Source: an uncultured Chitinophaga sp. (GTDB taxonomy: Bacteria; Bacteroidota; Bacteroidia; Chitinophagales; Chitinophagaceae). From it: a stretch of 64,000 nucleotides of DNA. The DNA is taken from the NCBI RefSeq assembly GCF_902168175.1, contig NZ_CABHOU010000099.1, positions 1-64,000 of the forward strand, in the 5' to 3' direction. This document shows positions 7,951 to 18,500 of this stretch, one piece after another. Position numbers and translations under genes: made by a program. Under the pieces are notes generated by a model. It was not told the DNA's origin, searched no databases, and saw only the letters and a program-made list of their open reading frames with translations. Position 1 is the stretch's first letter; each line of letters opens with the position of its first letter.

Positions 7951-9189
7951 CTATAATGTTTTTCCGTAGCGGTGTAATGCCTCCAGGAAATAATAATCGG
8001 CGTACACGAGCGGCACATCTATTTCGCCGTTGTGCGGAATGCTGCCAACGCTGTGCATCAGCATAAAATTACCATTGGCACCAAGGGGTGCGCGATAAGC
8101 CGGGCTGGCAAGTGAATGCAGCATTTTAATAGCGGTTTCGCGGTACTTTTTACCTTTCGCTTTATCTACATAACCACTCAATTCGAACAAGGCTGATGCT
8201 ACGATAGCGCCGGCAGATGCATCGCGGTATTGCGCGGTTACTTTGTTCGCATTCGACCTTACGCCTGGTTTATAGCCAGCCTGGTAAGCGTTAAAGTCCC
8301 AGTTCGGAATTTTATCTGACGGCAGGTTTTTATTATTGATAAACCAATCGGTTAAACCTTCTGCGGTTTTCAGGAAACGTTTGTCTTTCGTTTCGCGATA
8401 TACCATCGTAAAGCCATAAATAGCCCAGGCCTGTCCGCGTGCCCAGGTAGAATTATCTGCATACCCCTGCGCGGTTTCGCGCGCCAGCACTTTACCGTTG
8501 GTGGTATCGTAACACACTACGTGATACGAACTGAAATCGGGGCGTACCTGGTTCTTCATAGCGGTTTCAGCATGGGTTACCGCAATGTGACGGAACGTGG
8601 TATCGCCCGTTTCCTTTGAAGCAAAGAATAACAGTTCCAGGTTCATCATGTTATCCACGATTACCGGGAAATAGTACATCTGCTCGCCATGCCATGATTT
8701 AAAAGCGTTCCAGGATTTAATACTGCCTGTAACGGGATTAAAACGGGTACTCAGCGACCTGGCAGACTGGATCAGGATATCGCGGTAGGCCTTGTTGCCC
8801 GTAACACGATACGCGTTACCATAACTACAGTACACCATAAAACCCAGGTCGTGGTGTTTGGTAAAATCTTTCAGCGGCTCCAGCTTCTCCGTCCACACAG
8901 TGGCCTGCTCCAGCAACGATTTATCTTTCGTGCCTTCGTACGCATACCACAGGCTGCCAGGGAAAAATCCCGGGGTCCAGTCGTACATGTTCGTGGTGGT
9001 CATTTTTCCGGCCTTGTCCGTAGTACGCGGAAAGGCGAGGCTCTCGCGGGTTTCGGTGTCCTTTAACATCAGTTTCAACTGCTGCTGCGCGTAGCTGTAA
9101 TTACTGTCTACAAAGGTCTTCTCTTTCTTGTCGGCCTTAAAGGCGAGCAAGCTGGCAACCGCCAGGAGGCATAGCAATGGCTTCTTCAT
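7951..9189 (-). CDS. Glycoside hydrolase family 88, unsaturated glucuronyl hydrolase
   Basis: An exported (alpha/alpha)6-barrel enzyme that hydrates the 4,5-unsaturated uronic acid left on the non-reducing end by a polysaccharide lyase, releasing the neighbouring sugar. A signal peptide covers residues 1-18. The two catalytic Asp candidates are D114 in HHDLGF and D179 in VDNMMN, with spacing close to characterised family members. WTPGFFPGSLW, DNSTWARGQAWAIYG and RDASAGAIVASAL are further GH88 hallmarks. It is the last gene of the SusC-SusD-DUF5017 operon; its ATG lies 2 bp after the preceding stop. With the PL8 lyase of the same locus it would complete the breakdown of hyaluronan or chondroitin disaccharides. 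Confidence 0.93.
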   Translation of the reverse strand: MKKPLLCLLAVASLLAFKADKKEKTFVDSNYSYAQQQLKLMLKDTETRESLAFPRTTDKAGKMTTTNMYDWTPGFFPGSLWYAYEGTKDKSLLEQATVWTEKLEPLKDFTKHHDLGFMVYCSYGNAYRVTGNKAYRDILIQSARSLSTRFNPVTGSIKSWNAFKSWHGEQMYYFPVIVDNMMNLELLFFASKETGDTTFRHIAVTHAETAMKNQVRPDFSSYHVVCYDTTNGKVLARETAQGYADNSTWARGQAWAIYGFTMVYRETKDKRFLKTAEGLTDWFINNKNLPSDKIPNWDFNAYQAGYKPGVRSNANKVTAQYRDASAGAIVASALFELSGYVDKAKGKKYRETAIKMLHSLASPAYRAPLGANGNFMLMHSVGSIPHNGEIDVPLVYADYYFLEALHRYGKTL

Positions 9190-9191
9190 AT

Positions 9192-10103
9192 TTACGGTAT
9201 CACTTTAATGATTATTTCTCTGATCACACTTTTCTCATCGTCCAGTGTGTGATTAAATGCTACAAACGTGGCTTTGTAAATACCCGCGGCAGGGTACATA
9301 TACAGATGTTCCTTTTTAGCGGGATCGATAATGCTTTTAATACCGGTAGCCAGATCGCCGGGTATGCGGCCTACATATATGGGCTTAGAAATGATCCAGT
9401 TGGTGTTGGTAGCCGCAGTTGCTGCTCCGCCGGTCAGCACCAGGCTGGTGGCGCCGGGCGTCCAGCGGCCATTGGCAGGGAAATATACATTACCGTAACG
9501 GGTCCAGAAAGCTACATCGTCGGCCAGTGTGCTAACGGCAACAGTACGTTCGGGCAGTACATTATTGACCAGCCAGTTGGTGATCGTCCAGGTACGTTGG
9601 GTACTGCCGGTTACGCCGCTATACTTCAGGGCAATGAACAATGAATCGCTTTCATTTTGTACGAGGTCGGTAAGATTAATGTTGCCTGAGTTTACCAGGG
9701 TGGCGCTGGTAGCCAGGGCAGCACGGGAGGTAATGTCTGTCCAGTCAGCATTCATAACAGAAACTGAATCCAGGCCGGGCAATTTGTTGGTGGCTAATAC
9801 GGTGAGCGTATTGGTTTGTGTGCCGAATTGCGCGGTGGACGAAAAGGAGAAGATAACATTGCCCAGCTTTTTGGTGGCCGAACGGCTGTCATAACGCTTT
9901 CCGAGTTCGCCGGAATAAAAGCTGATGTTACCGGCATCGCCGCTGAACAGGAAACGGGTGGTATCGCCTACCTTAAAAGTAAAAGTATCGTTCACCAGCC
10001 TTGCAGCATCTATCGATACCTTCAGGCCCGGCGTGTCCACTTCCATCGTTTTGCTGCAGGAGGCAGCTATAAAAGCGAGTATAATTAAGAAATTACGTTT
10101 CAT
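9192..10103 (-). CDS. DUF5017-type surface lipoprotein
   Basis: A SusE/SusF-position lipoprotein of 303 aa. The start at 10103 (MKRNFLII) gives a proper SPII signal with lipid-attachment Cys 16 (AASC); the longer frame overlaps the SusD stop. The N-terminal half reads TFKVGDTTRFLFSGDAGNISFYSGE, split across residues 46-71, as in DUF5017 proteins, with beta-rich repeats after it. Such proteins sit downstream of SusD and probably help bind or hold glycan at the surface. It starts 23 bp after susD and is followed directly by the GH88 gene. Confidence 0.8.
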   Translation of the reverse strand: MKRNFLIILAFIAASCSKTMEVDTPGLKVSIDAARLVNDTFTFKVGDTTRFLFSGDAGNISFYSGELGKRYDSRSATKKLGNVIFSFSSTAQFGTQTNTLTVLATNKLPGLDSVSVMNADWTDITSRAALATSATLVNSGNINLTDLVQNESDSLFIALKYSGVTGSTQRTWTITNWLVNNVLPERTVAVSTLADDVAFWTRYGNVYFPANGRWTPGATSLVLTGGAATAATNTNWIISKPIYVGRIPGDLATGIKSIIDPAKKEHLYMYPAAGIYKATFVAFNHTLDDEKSVIREIIIKVIP

Positions 10104-10126
10104 GATGTATAGTTTTTGTATGGACA

Positions 10127-12157
10127 TTACCAGCCTGGATTCTGGACTAATGCTTTGTTAAGGTTTAATTCATAGGTGGGTTTGGGCAGCAACACGTGCC
10201 TGGCGCTTACGTTACGTACACCCTGCAGTCCGTTTGGATTGCCGGTAGCCGTAACACCTGCACCATTAGCAGTAGCCCATACGGCGAAGTCCTGGATATC
10301 GGCCACGAAATTGCCCCAGCGGATAAGGTCGGCCCGGCGCACGGCTTCGAAACATAACTCCCGCATACGTTCGTCGCGGATGGCCAGCTGGAACCCATCT
10401 TTATCCAAACCGGGTGTTAATTCTGATTCGGTACCGGTGGTGATGGTTGCAGTGGCGGCAGCTGCCGCACCAGCGTAAGTGAACACCGCGCCGGTAACTG
10501 TTGCTGACGAAGCACCGGTGGTATGCGTAGGGGCTGTGGTGGTAGAAGTGCCGGCCTGCGTAACGGTGTACAGGTTAGCGCCATTGGTTACCTGTGTATT
10601 GGCTGCATAGGTTACACCTGGCGTCCAGAAAGTACCAATCACTACTACCGGGGCAGATGAGTAATAAGAGCCTGGCGTTAACGCGCCCGGGCTCGACAGG
10701 TAAATGCCGCTTACCCTGCCACTGGTCAGCACCGCTGTGCCTGTAGCACCGCTTCCACCGCCACCGGTAATGGTAACTACCGGGGCAACGGTATAACCCG
10801 AACCCTGGCTGGTCATGGTAATGGATTTTACCACATTGCCATTCTGTAATCCGTATCCTCTTTTCCTCACCTGGTTAATATATCCATAAGCGTTACCCGG
10901 CCCGTTTTTATAATTCTCTGCTTCTGCACGCATCAGCAATACGTCCGCATAACGAATAACAGGCCAGTTGATGTTATAAGTACCGGCCACGCCGTTGGTA
11001 TTACGAATAGACTGTGGTACGTACTCTCTCCTGAACTTACCTGCACTCATTAGCCAGGCCGAGGTACGGGCAGCTTTAACACGGGGATTACCGCTGTAAA
11101 TATAGTTAGCGCAGTTCCAGTCACGACGAATATCCAGCGAGGGTTTGTTAGGTGTTGCAGTGCTGGCCGCATCTACCTCGTAAGCATCGAACAGTTTTTT
11201 GGTGACCCACACCCAGCTGGCGGCGCTGTACGAAGAAGTGTCTGCTGCAATTATCGAAGAAGTAATGCCTACGAAGTTGCCGATATCGTTACCTGTTTTA
11301 TTGACTACACCGGCTGCTGCTCCCAGCGAACCGAGTTCCCATATATTTTCTTTTACATCGTACTGGTCGCGGGCAAGGTTAATAAATACCTGCCTGTAAT
11401 CAGCGTTAAGCGCATGTAACCCGGAGTTAATCACTTTATCTGTATAAGTAATAACGCTATCGTATTTGGTCACATCTTTTTGCGGATAGCCTGCCCAGTA
11501 AATATATACCCGTGAAAGAACGGCCTGTACGGCGGTAAGCGTAGCCACATCACTAAATCCTGTTTTCGCCACGGTGTAATCTTTCAGCAGCACCTCTGCC
11601 TCTTTCATATCTTTTTCGATCTGCTGGTATACTTCTTTTTGCGTAGCGGCGGGCACTGTTACTTCACTAATGGTGAGGTTACGCAGTACTAACGGCACAT
11701 CGCCATAATTACTGGTGAGCAAAAAATAGTAATAACCGCGAAGGAACAATGCCTGGCCTTTTATGATGTTGCGCTTCGCTTCATCCATAGTGGGTTTATC
11801 GATATTGGCCAGCAGTGCATTAATATTGTTGATACCGATGTAACATAAGCGCCAGATACCGGCTACGTAGGTTTGCGAAGCATCGTAGTTATACCGTAAC
11901 CCGCGCGCATCACCATCTGTAGTACGGTTGGGCAGTACCTCGTCGGTGGCAGACACAAAGTTGAAGCCCATTACCTGTGCGTACAATTCAGGACGCATAA
12001 GGTTACTATATACGCCATTAAGCGCCTGCTGTACTTGTGCTTCGGTATTGTAATAGTTTTCGTTTGAATAAAAATCGGTCGGTTTGGTGTCGAGGAATTT
12101 ATTACAGGAAGTAAGTCCTGCTATAGCCATGCATGCAATGATACAAATGCGTTTCAT
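10127..12157 (-). CDS. SusD/RagB glycan-binding lipoprotein with a large insertion
   Basis: Surface lipoprotein that binds oligosaccharide and closes the SusC pore. The SPII Cys is at residue 18 (LTSC). The SusD N-terminal helices are recognisable (FLDTKPTDFY, ALFLRGYYYFLL near 137-147, RYADVLLMRAEA near 402-413). The canonical C-terminal part LTPGLDKDGFQLAIRDERM...ELCFE resumes at about 580, and the protein ends QNPGW. Between RKRGYG (432-437) and ESEL (577-580) lies a Gly/Ser/Thr-rich insert of about 135 residues not normal for SusD. At 676 aa it is longer than usual (about 500-600). It pairs with the SusC gene 11 bp upstream. Confidence 0.94.
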   Translation of the reverse strand: MKRICIIACMAIAGLTSCNKFLDTKPTDFYSNENYYNTEAQVQQALNGVYSNLMRPELYAQVMGFNFVSATDEVLPNRTTDGDARGLRYNYDASQTYVAGIWRLCYIGINNINALLANIDKPTMDEAKRNIIKGQALFLRGYYYFLLTSNYGDVPLVLRNLTISEVTVPAATQKEVYQQIEKDMKEAEVLLKDYTVAKTGFSDVATLTAVQAVLSRVYIYWAGYPQKDVTKYDSVITYTDKVINSGLHALNADYRQVFINLARDQYDVKENIWELGSLGAAAGVVNKTGNDIGNFVGITSSIIAADTSSYSAASWVWVTKKLFDAYEVDAASTATPNKPSLDIRRDWNCANYIYSGNPRVKAARTSAWLMSAGKFRREYVPQSIRNTNGVAGTYNINWPVIRYADVLLMRAEAENYKNGPGNAYGYINQVRKRGYGLQNGNVVKSITMTSQGSGYTVAPVVTITGGGGSGATGTAVLTSGRVSGIYLSSPGALTPGSYYSSAPVVVIGTFWTPGVTYAANTQVTNGANLYTVTQAGTSTTTAPTHTTGASSATVTGAVFTYAGAAAAATATITTGTESELTPGLDKDGFQLAIRDERMRELCFEAVRRADLIRWGNFVADIQDFAVWATANGAGVTATGNPNGLQGVRNVSARHVLLPKPTYELNLNKALVQNPGW

Positions 12158-12167
12158 GTTGAATGAT

Positions 12168-15100
12168 TTAGAAGGTTACGTTTACACCGGCCACATAAGA
12201 AAGGGAATGTGGGTACGCTGCATAATCAAATCCGGGAGTAAGGTTGTTGGCGTTCCTGGCAGATACTTCGGGATCGGTACCGGAATAACTGGTCCAGGTG
12301 AAAAGGTTCTGGGCGGAGCCATATACCCTTACTGCTTTAATCTTCGCCCGCTTCAGCACTTTATCGGGTATGTTGTAACCCAGCGATACCGTTCTCAGTT
12401 TCAGGTAAGAACCATCTTCTATCACCCGCGATGAATAAGCCGCATTGCCCATACCACCTGCTCTGAACATCGTGTTGCTGGGATTTGTCGGCGTCCAGCG
12501 TTTGGCATAAGAAGCATACTGGTTAAGGTTCGGATTGTTTACGATACCTCCTTCGAACACGTAACGGTTGGCATTAATAATATCATTACCGTACGACCAC
12601 TGGAACAATACGTTCAGGTCAAAGTCGCCGTACTGGAAGTTGTTGGAGAAACCACCGGTGTGTTTCGGAAGACCGCTGCCGATAATGGTGTAGTCCTGGT
12701 TGTTTACCTGGTTATCACCGTTAAGGTCTTTGTACTTAATGTCGCCCGGACGGATAGAAGCCCTGGCAGAACCATTGGTAGGCACATCTGACTTCAGCAG
12801 GTAAGTACCGTTAGGCATGTAATCAAAGTCGGCAAACTGGTACACCCCATCAAACACTAATCCGTACATCTCCGCCATGGGCCTGTCTATCACAGAAATA
12901 TAAGGGAACAGTCCGGAGAAGGTAGTATTGAAGAAAGTACCGTTACCTGATAAGATCGACGTTTGATCTTCAGCTAAAGCCAGTATTTTATTCCTGTTAA
13001 AGCTGATGTTGAAACTGCTGTTCCAGTTGAACTTTTTGTTCTGCACAATAACACCACCCACGGTAAACTCAAGTCCTTTGTTTTCCAGTTTACCTACGTT
13101 CTTAAACCCTGAAGAACCTTCCACTCCGTTCGTATAGGGCAATGCTGCGTTCAGCAACAGGTCTTTGGTGGTACGTTTATACGCATCTACCGTAACGGTC
13201 AGCCTGTCTTTAAAGAAAGCAAGGTCTAAACCGATATTGGTTTGTGCATTGGTTTCCCATTTTAGATTGGGATTACCTGCCGATGTAATGGCCGAGCCAA
13301 TACCGAGCGCACTGTTGCCCGATGAATACCAGAAGTTGTAGTTGGTAAGTGTAAGCTGGGAGAGATAAGCAAAGTCGGACACCCTGTTGTTACCAGAGGC
13401 ACCGTAACCTAACCTCACTTTTGCATCAGACACAAACGGCAGCTCTTTCATAAATGATTCGCCACTGAAACGCCAGGCCACGGAAGCCGATGGGAAGTAA
13501 CCCCACTGACCACCACGGGGGAACTTGGAAGATCCGTCGGCACGGATAGAAGCGGTTAAGTAGTACTTTGATTTATAATCGTAGTTGGCGCGCGCAACAA
13601 AAGAAGCCATGCTCCAGGAAGAAGCCTGTGAAAGAAGGCTGATATTGGCCGGTGCGGCCAGGTCGAGCGCATCAAGACCCAAATCTTCGTTAGGCACCTG
13701 GTTGGCAGCAAACCTTCTGCGTGAACTGCTTTGGCCCTGTGCTTCAAACACACCCAACGCCACCAGGTTATGCACCTTGTTCCAGCGCTTACGGTAGGTT
13801 AACGCATTTTCACTACGCCAGGTAGAAAATATGTAGTTATCGATACTGCCGTTCACACCGTTGGAGTTCCATTTACTACCCGACTGCGTTTTAGAGTTAT
13901 TGAAAGAACTCAGTTCCCTCGACTCCCGGTTAATACCGCCAGAAACACGAAGTGACAATTCCTTGGTAAAGTTATATTCAGCGTAAGCGTTGGCAATCAG
14001 TGTATTTCTTTTATCCAGCGTAAGCTGGTTCTGGATATTCTGCAGCGGGTTTACGCGGTAATCCTGGTTATTGGCCAGTTCATTACCCGGATCGTAAAAC
14101 TCATCTACCAGGTTCACCGCACTATCGCGGCCGGAAATACTGGTAGTAGGCCTGAAGCCCCATACCGAATAAAGCGTGGTGGCCGAGGCGTAGAAGTTGG
14201 TAGCGGAAACCGGGATACCAAAAGCCTCGGTATAAGCATAGTTGGCGTTAACGCCCACCTTTAATTTATCACTTACCGTTTGATCGAGCGAAAAACGGGA
14301 TTGATACCGTTTAAAACCGCTGTTCAGGATAATGCCTTTCTGGTTGTTGAAGTTACCGGACAGGGAGTACTTGGTTTTATCGGTACCACCGCGTACCGCG
14401 ATGTCGTGGTTCTGGTTCTGGCCCACCTGGTAAATGTAATCCTGCATATCCACGGTGGTGTGGTTGCGGTAATCTTCCAGGGTAGTTCCTTTTGCCATGT
14501 ACACCGAATCGTAAATGGCAGGATTTACATCGCCCACATACCTTACGAACTCGTAAGCATCCATCAGTTTTACTTTCTGCGGAATGCTCTGCCAGCCATA
14601 ATAACCGTTGTAGGTTACCTGCGGCGCACCCATCTTACCTTTTTTGGTGGTAATTAAGATTACGCCGTTAGAACCACGGGCACCGTAAATAGCGGTAGCC
14701 GAAGCATCTTTGAGGATGTCGATAGATTCAATGTCGCCGGGGCTGATCGCATTGGCATTGGAACTTTCAGTAGGGAAGCCGTCAATTACGTACAGCGGAC
14801 CGTTATCCTGCGAAATAGAACCGGCACCGCGGATGGTGATGTTGGCGATGGAGCCGGGCTGCCCGTCGTTGCTCGCCACTACCACACCTGCCACACGGCC
14901 GGCGAGGGCTTCGTCGAACGACTTCACCGGTGCCTTTTCAAAATCTTTCATGTTTACACTGCCCACCGAACCGGTAAGGTCTTTGCGCGACTGGGTGGCG
15001 TAACCTATTACGACCACATCGCTCAGCGTACCCGCCTGCTCGCGCATCCGGATGCTGTACTCTGTTTTTTTGTCGACCACCGCCTCGGTACGTTCGTACC

Positions 15101-15371
15101 CTACATAGGTAAATACCAGCGTGGCTCCCTGCGTTACAGCGATGGTAAACCGTCCCTGGTCGTTAGTGCTTGTGCCCGTTTTTGTGTTCTTTACCGTTAC
15201 GGTAACACCGGGCAGCAACTCGCCCTTTTCATCTTTTACAGTACCTGAAACCGTTTTATTCTGCGCAAACAGTAAAACCGGGAAGAATAGTATTCCCATT
15301 ATCCCTGCGAAAATCCTGAAGGCATACCGGGACATTGGTACATCAATCGTCGATTGGTTCGTATTCATCAT
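12168..15371 (-). CDS. SusC/RagA TonB-dependent glycan importer
   Basis: Outer-membrane TonB-dependent transporter of 1067 aa from ATG 15371. The longer frame to 15491 runs through the promoter region and lacks a signal peptide, so I reject it. The signal-like hydrophobic stretch ends in LLFAQ. A CarboxypepD_reg-like domain follows (VSGTVKDEKGELLPGVTV), then the plug with SDVVVIGYATQSRKDLTGSV, GPLYVIDGF and the SusC hallmark DASATAIYGARGSNGVILITTKKG in pieces, then a large barrel ending in VAGVNVTF. It is first in the operon with SusD, DUF5017 and GH88, and divergent from the hybrid regulator. Confidence 0.95.
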   Translation of the reverse strand: MMNTNQSTIDVPMSRYAFRIFAGIMGILFFPVLLFAQNKTVSGTVKDEKGELLPGVTVTVKNTKTGTSTNDQGRFTIAVTQGATLVFTYVGYERTEAVVDKKTEYSIRMREQAGTLSDVVVIGYATQSRKDLTGSVGSVNMKDFEKAPVKSFDEALAGRVAGVVVASNDGQPGSIANITIRGAGSISQDNGPLYVIDGFPTESSNANAISPGDIESIDILKDASATAIYGARGSNGVILITTKKGKMGAPQVTYNGYYGWQSIPQKVKLMDAYEFVRYVGDVNPAIYDSVYMAKGTTLEDYRNHTTVDMQDYIYQVGQNQNHDIAVRGGTDKTKYSLSGNFNNQKGIILNSGFKRYQSRFSLDQTVSDKLKVGVNANYAYTEAFGIPVSATNFYASATTLYSVWGFRPTTSISGRDSAVNLVDEFYDPGNELANNQDYRVNPLQNIQNQLTLDKRNTLIANAYAEYNFTKELSLRVSGGINRESRELSSFNNSKTQSGSKWNSNGVNGSIDNYIFSTWRSENALTYRKRWNKVHNLVALGVFEAQGQSSSRRRFAANQVPNEDLGLDALDLAAPANISLLSQASSWSMASFVARANYDYKSKYYLTASIRADGSSKFPRGGQWGYFPSASVAWRFSGESFMKELPFVSDAKVRLGYGASGNNRVSDFAYLSQLTLTNYNFWYSSGNSALGIGSAITSAGNPNLKWETNAQTNIGLDLAFFKDRLTVTVDAYKRTTKDLLLNAALPYTNGVEGSSGFKNVGKLENKGLEFTVGGVIVQNKKFNWNSSFNISFNRNKILALAEDQTSILSGNGTFFNTTFSGLFPYISVIDRPMAEMYGLVFDGVYQFADFDYMPNGTYLLKSDVPTNGSARASIRPGDIKYKDLNGDNQVNNQDYTIIGSGLPKHTGGFSNNFQYGDFDLNVLFQWSYGNDIINANRYVFEGGIVNNPNLNQYASYAKRWTPTNPSNTMFRAGGMGNAAYSSRVIEDGSYLKLRTVSLGYNIPDKVLKRAKIKAVRVYGSAQNLFTWTSYSGTDPEVSARNANNLTPGFDYAAYPHSLSYVAGVNVTF

Positions 15372-15503
15372 AAATGGTGGAATTGATGTCTGGTTGATAA
15401 TTTCACACGATCTACAAATATGTGGTTCTACTCCAACAGCCAGGGGAGAGAATCGTAAAAGAATAGGGTGAATTTTATAAACACCCTGCAATCACCTGAT
15501 TAT

Positions 15504-15511
15504 CAAACTTA
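15504..15511 (-). promoter_or_regulatory. -7 box of the susC operon (TAAGTTTG)
   Basis: The minus strand reads TAAGTTTG, matching TAnnTTTG, about 135 bp upstream of the SusC ATG at 15371. This would leave a 5' leader of over 120 nt. No good -33 TTG is visible. Confidence 0.4.
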
Positions 15512-15559
15512 TAAAATAAAGGTATACAGAAAAAACATCCCTTTTCCCTATATTGGGGG

Positions 15560-18500
15560 ATGATTTCCCGGTGCCTTATAATGCTATGTGTGCTAATAGC
15601 GACTGCTTTACCGAAAAGCAGCGGGCAGCCAGTGAACTTTCAACGCCTCACCGTGGAGAACGGTTTGTCGCATAACGCAGTGCTTTCCATTACCCAGGAC
15701 CACCAGGGATTTTTATGGTACGGCACCCGGTACGGACTAAACCGGTACGACGGCCGGCGGTTTAAAATATATCACCACTCGCCGGACGATAGCACCAGTA
15801 TTCCTGACAACCAGGTAATGTCGCTTTACGTGGATGAACACCAGGTACTTTGGGTGGGTACCTCTTCCGGCCTTGCCAAATACGATCCGGTAACCGATCG
15901 TTTCGAACGGATTACGCTTCATGAGGGCAGGCAAACCAATATCAATTTCATTTTTGAAGATAGTAAAGGCCGCCGCTGGTCAGGCGCCAATAACGGACTG
16001 TACATGCAGGACGCCGACAGCCTGCACTCGTTTTATCCCCCTCAGATAGCGGGCTGGGTAGTGCGGTGTATATATGAAGATAAAACGGGCAACATCTGGA
16101 TAGGTACCAATACTGGTCTTTGTAAGATGAATGCTTCGGGCATACAAACGTTTCGCCACAACCCCGGCGACGCCGCCAGCCTGAGCATGGATTTTATTAC
16201 CGCCATCAACGGCGACCGCTTCGGCCGCCTTTGGATAGGTACCCAAACCGGTGGTATCAATATATATGATGCCACTACCGGTAAATTCAGCCGCCTCGCG
16301 CAACCTGCTATCGTTAATAACATTGTGCGCCGCATTATGCAGGACAAAAACGGGCATATGTGGATTGCCACGCAGGAGGGCCTGAGTATTATCAACCCGG
16401 CGGACATGAAACAAACCGCTTACCAGCACGAACCGGGCGACGAAAACAGTCTTAGCCAGAACTCCATTCACAGTCTGTTCGAGGACAACAACGGATCTAT
16501 ATGGCTGGGCACCTACTTCGGCGGAGTAAACGCTGTACATCCTTACGCTACCGCCTTCAAGATATGGCCGCACGGCTCAAAAGATAATGGACTCAGTAAT
16601 AACGTGGTCAGTAAAATACTGGAGGACTCGCAGCATAACCTCTGGATAGGCACCGAGGGCGGAGGACTGAACCATTTTAACCGCCAGACAGGACGTTTCA
16701 CTTATTACAAACATAACCCCGCCAATCCATCGGGCCTGGGCTCCAACCTGGTAAAAATGGTGTATGAAGATAAGGACCATCATATTTGGGTGGGTACGCA
16801 TGGCGGGGGACTCAACCTGTTATTACCAGATGGCAGCTTCAAACGTTTACTTTACAGCGCTGCCGATCCCGCCTCTTTTTCCAGGGAGGTTACTTCTATT
16901 ATGGAAGATGCGGAAGGCCGGTTCTGGATAGGCACCAGTGAAAGATTATTTATACTCCACCGCTACGGCACCGAACTACGGGCGGAGAAAGATTCGGCCA
17001 GCGGTTTTATTGCCGCCCGCCGTTCCATCCGCTACATGTTCCAGGACAGTCGCCGCAGGATGTTCATCGGTACTATTTCCGGATTGTTCCTCTACGAAGG
17101 CGACTCCCTGCGTATGCTGCAACCCGGTTACATCAATGCCGTGCAGGAAGATTCGCAGCACAACATTTGGGTGAGTATATATTACGGAGGGATGGTAAAA
17201 TATAGCCCCGACCTTCAACAATCGGTGCAATACAACGAAAAAGACGGGCTGCCGAACAGTAACATACTGGGCTTACTGGAAGATGATGAACACAAACTTT
17301 GGGTAAGCACTGATAACGGCCTGGTGAAGTTCGATCCCGCCCGCAATACGTTCCAGGTGTACACGACCAGCGATGGTATTGCGAGCAACGTATTTAATTA
17401 TAACTCCTTTCTAAAAGACAGTAACGGAGAACTTTTCTTCGGCGGCTATAACGGCATTACCAGTTTTTACCCGAAACAGATTACAGTAAATGCAAAGCCT
17501 GCCCCTATCCGCTTTACCGGCCTCCGCCTGTTTAACAACCCGGTGGCTATTGGTGGCGAAGACGGTTTACTGGAAAAAGACATTGCCTTCACAAAAGCAC
17601 TGCGCCTGCGGCACGACCAGGAAGTATTTACCCTGGAGTTCGCGCTGCTTAACTATATAAAAAGTAACAAAAACCGTTTCGCTTACCGCCTTGAAGGGGC
17701 CGACCGCGACTGGATAGAAACAGACAACCCGGCGGTAACCTACACCAACCTATCTTCCGGCAACTATGCTTTTTGGGTGAAAGGTGCGAACAACGACGGT
17801 ACCTGGAGCGAGCCGGTAAGCATGGAAATCACCATCCTGCCTCCCTTTTGGCGTACATGGTGGGCGTACGGGTTGTACGTACTGTTGATCGTATTGCTGT
17901 TCTTCCTCATCACCCGCTTCTTCTTCCTGCGGGCGCTGTTACGGAAAGAAGAAGAACTGCACCAGGTGAAACTGAATTTCTTCACCCACGTATCCCACGA
18001 AATACGTACGCACCTTACACTGCTAATGGCGCCGGTGGAAAAGATGATGGACACGCTGAAGAAAGACGATCCGCTGCAATCGTCGCTGTTACAATTACGG
18101 AACAATGCCGACCGCCTGTTAAAACTGGTGAGCGAGTTAATGGACTTCCGTAAAGCAGAAACCCATCACCTTAAATTACACGTGCAGGAGCAGGATTTAA
18201 TTCCTTTCCTTGATCATATTTACTCCAGTTACCGGCAGCAGTCGCTGGACAGGAATATCAGTATTTCCTTTACGCAAGATACCGAGCAGGCGCGCCTGTA
18301 CTTTGATCGCGAGCAACTGGAAAAGGTATTCTTCAACCTGCTGGGTAATGCCTTTAAGTTTACACCTGATGGCGGCAGGATACAACTGCACGTGACGCAA
18401 GCCCGCAACTCCTTCGTTATAACCGTCACCGACAATGGCCGGGGCATTGCGCCGGAGTACCTGAACAACCTGTTCACCAACTACTTCCAGGTGCAGGACC

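Noticed and set aside
15372-15491. N-terminal extension of the SusC protein
   Set aside because: It lacks a signal-like start and would run through the upstream region; the ATG at 15371 leads straight to the signal peptide.
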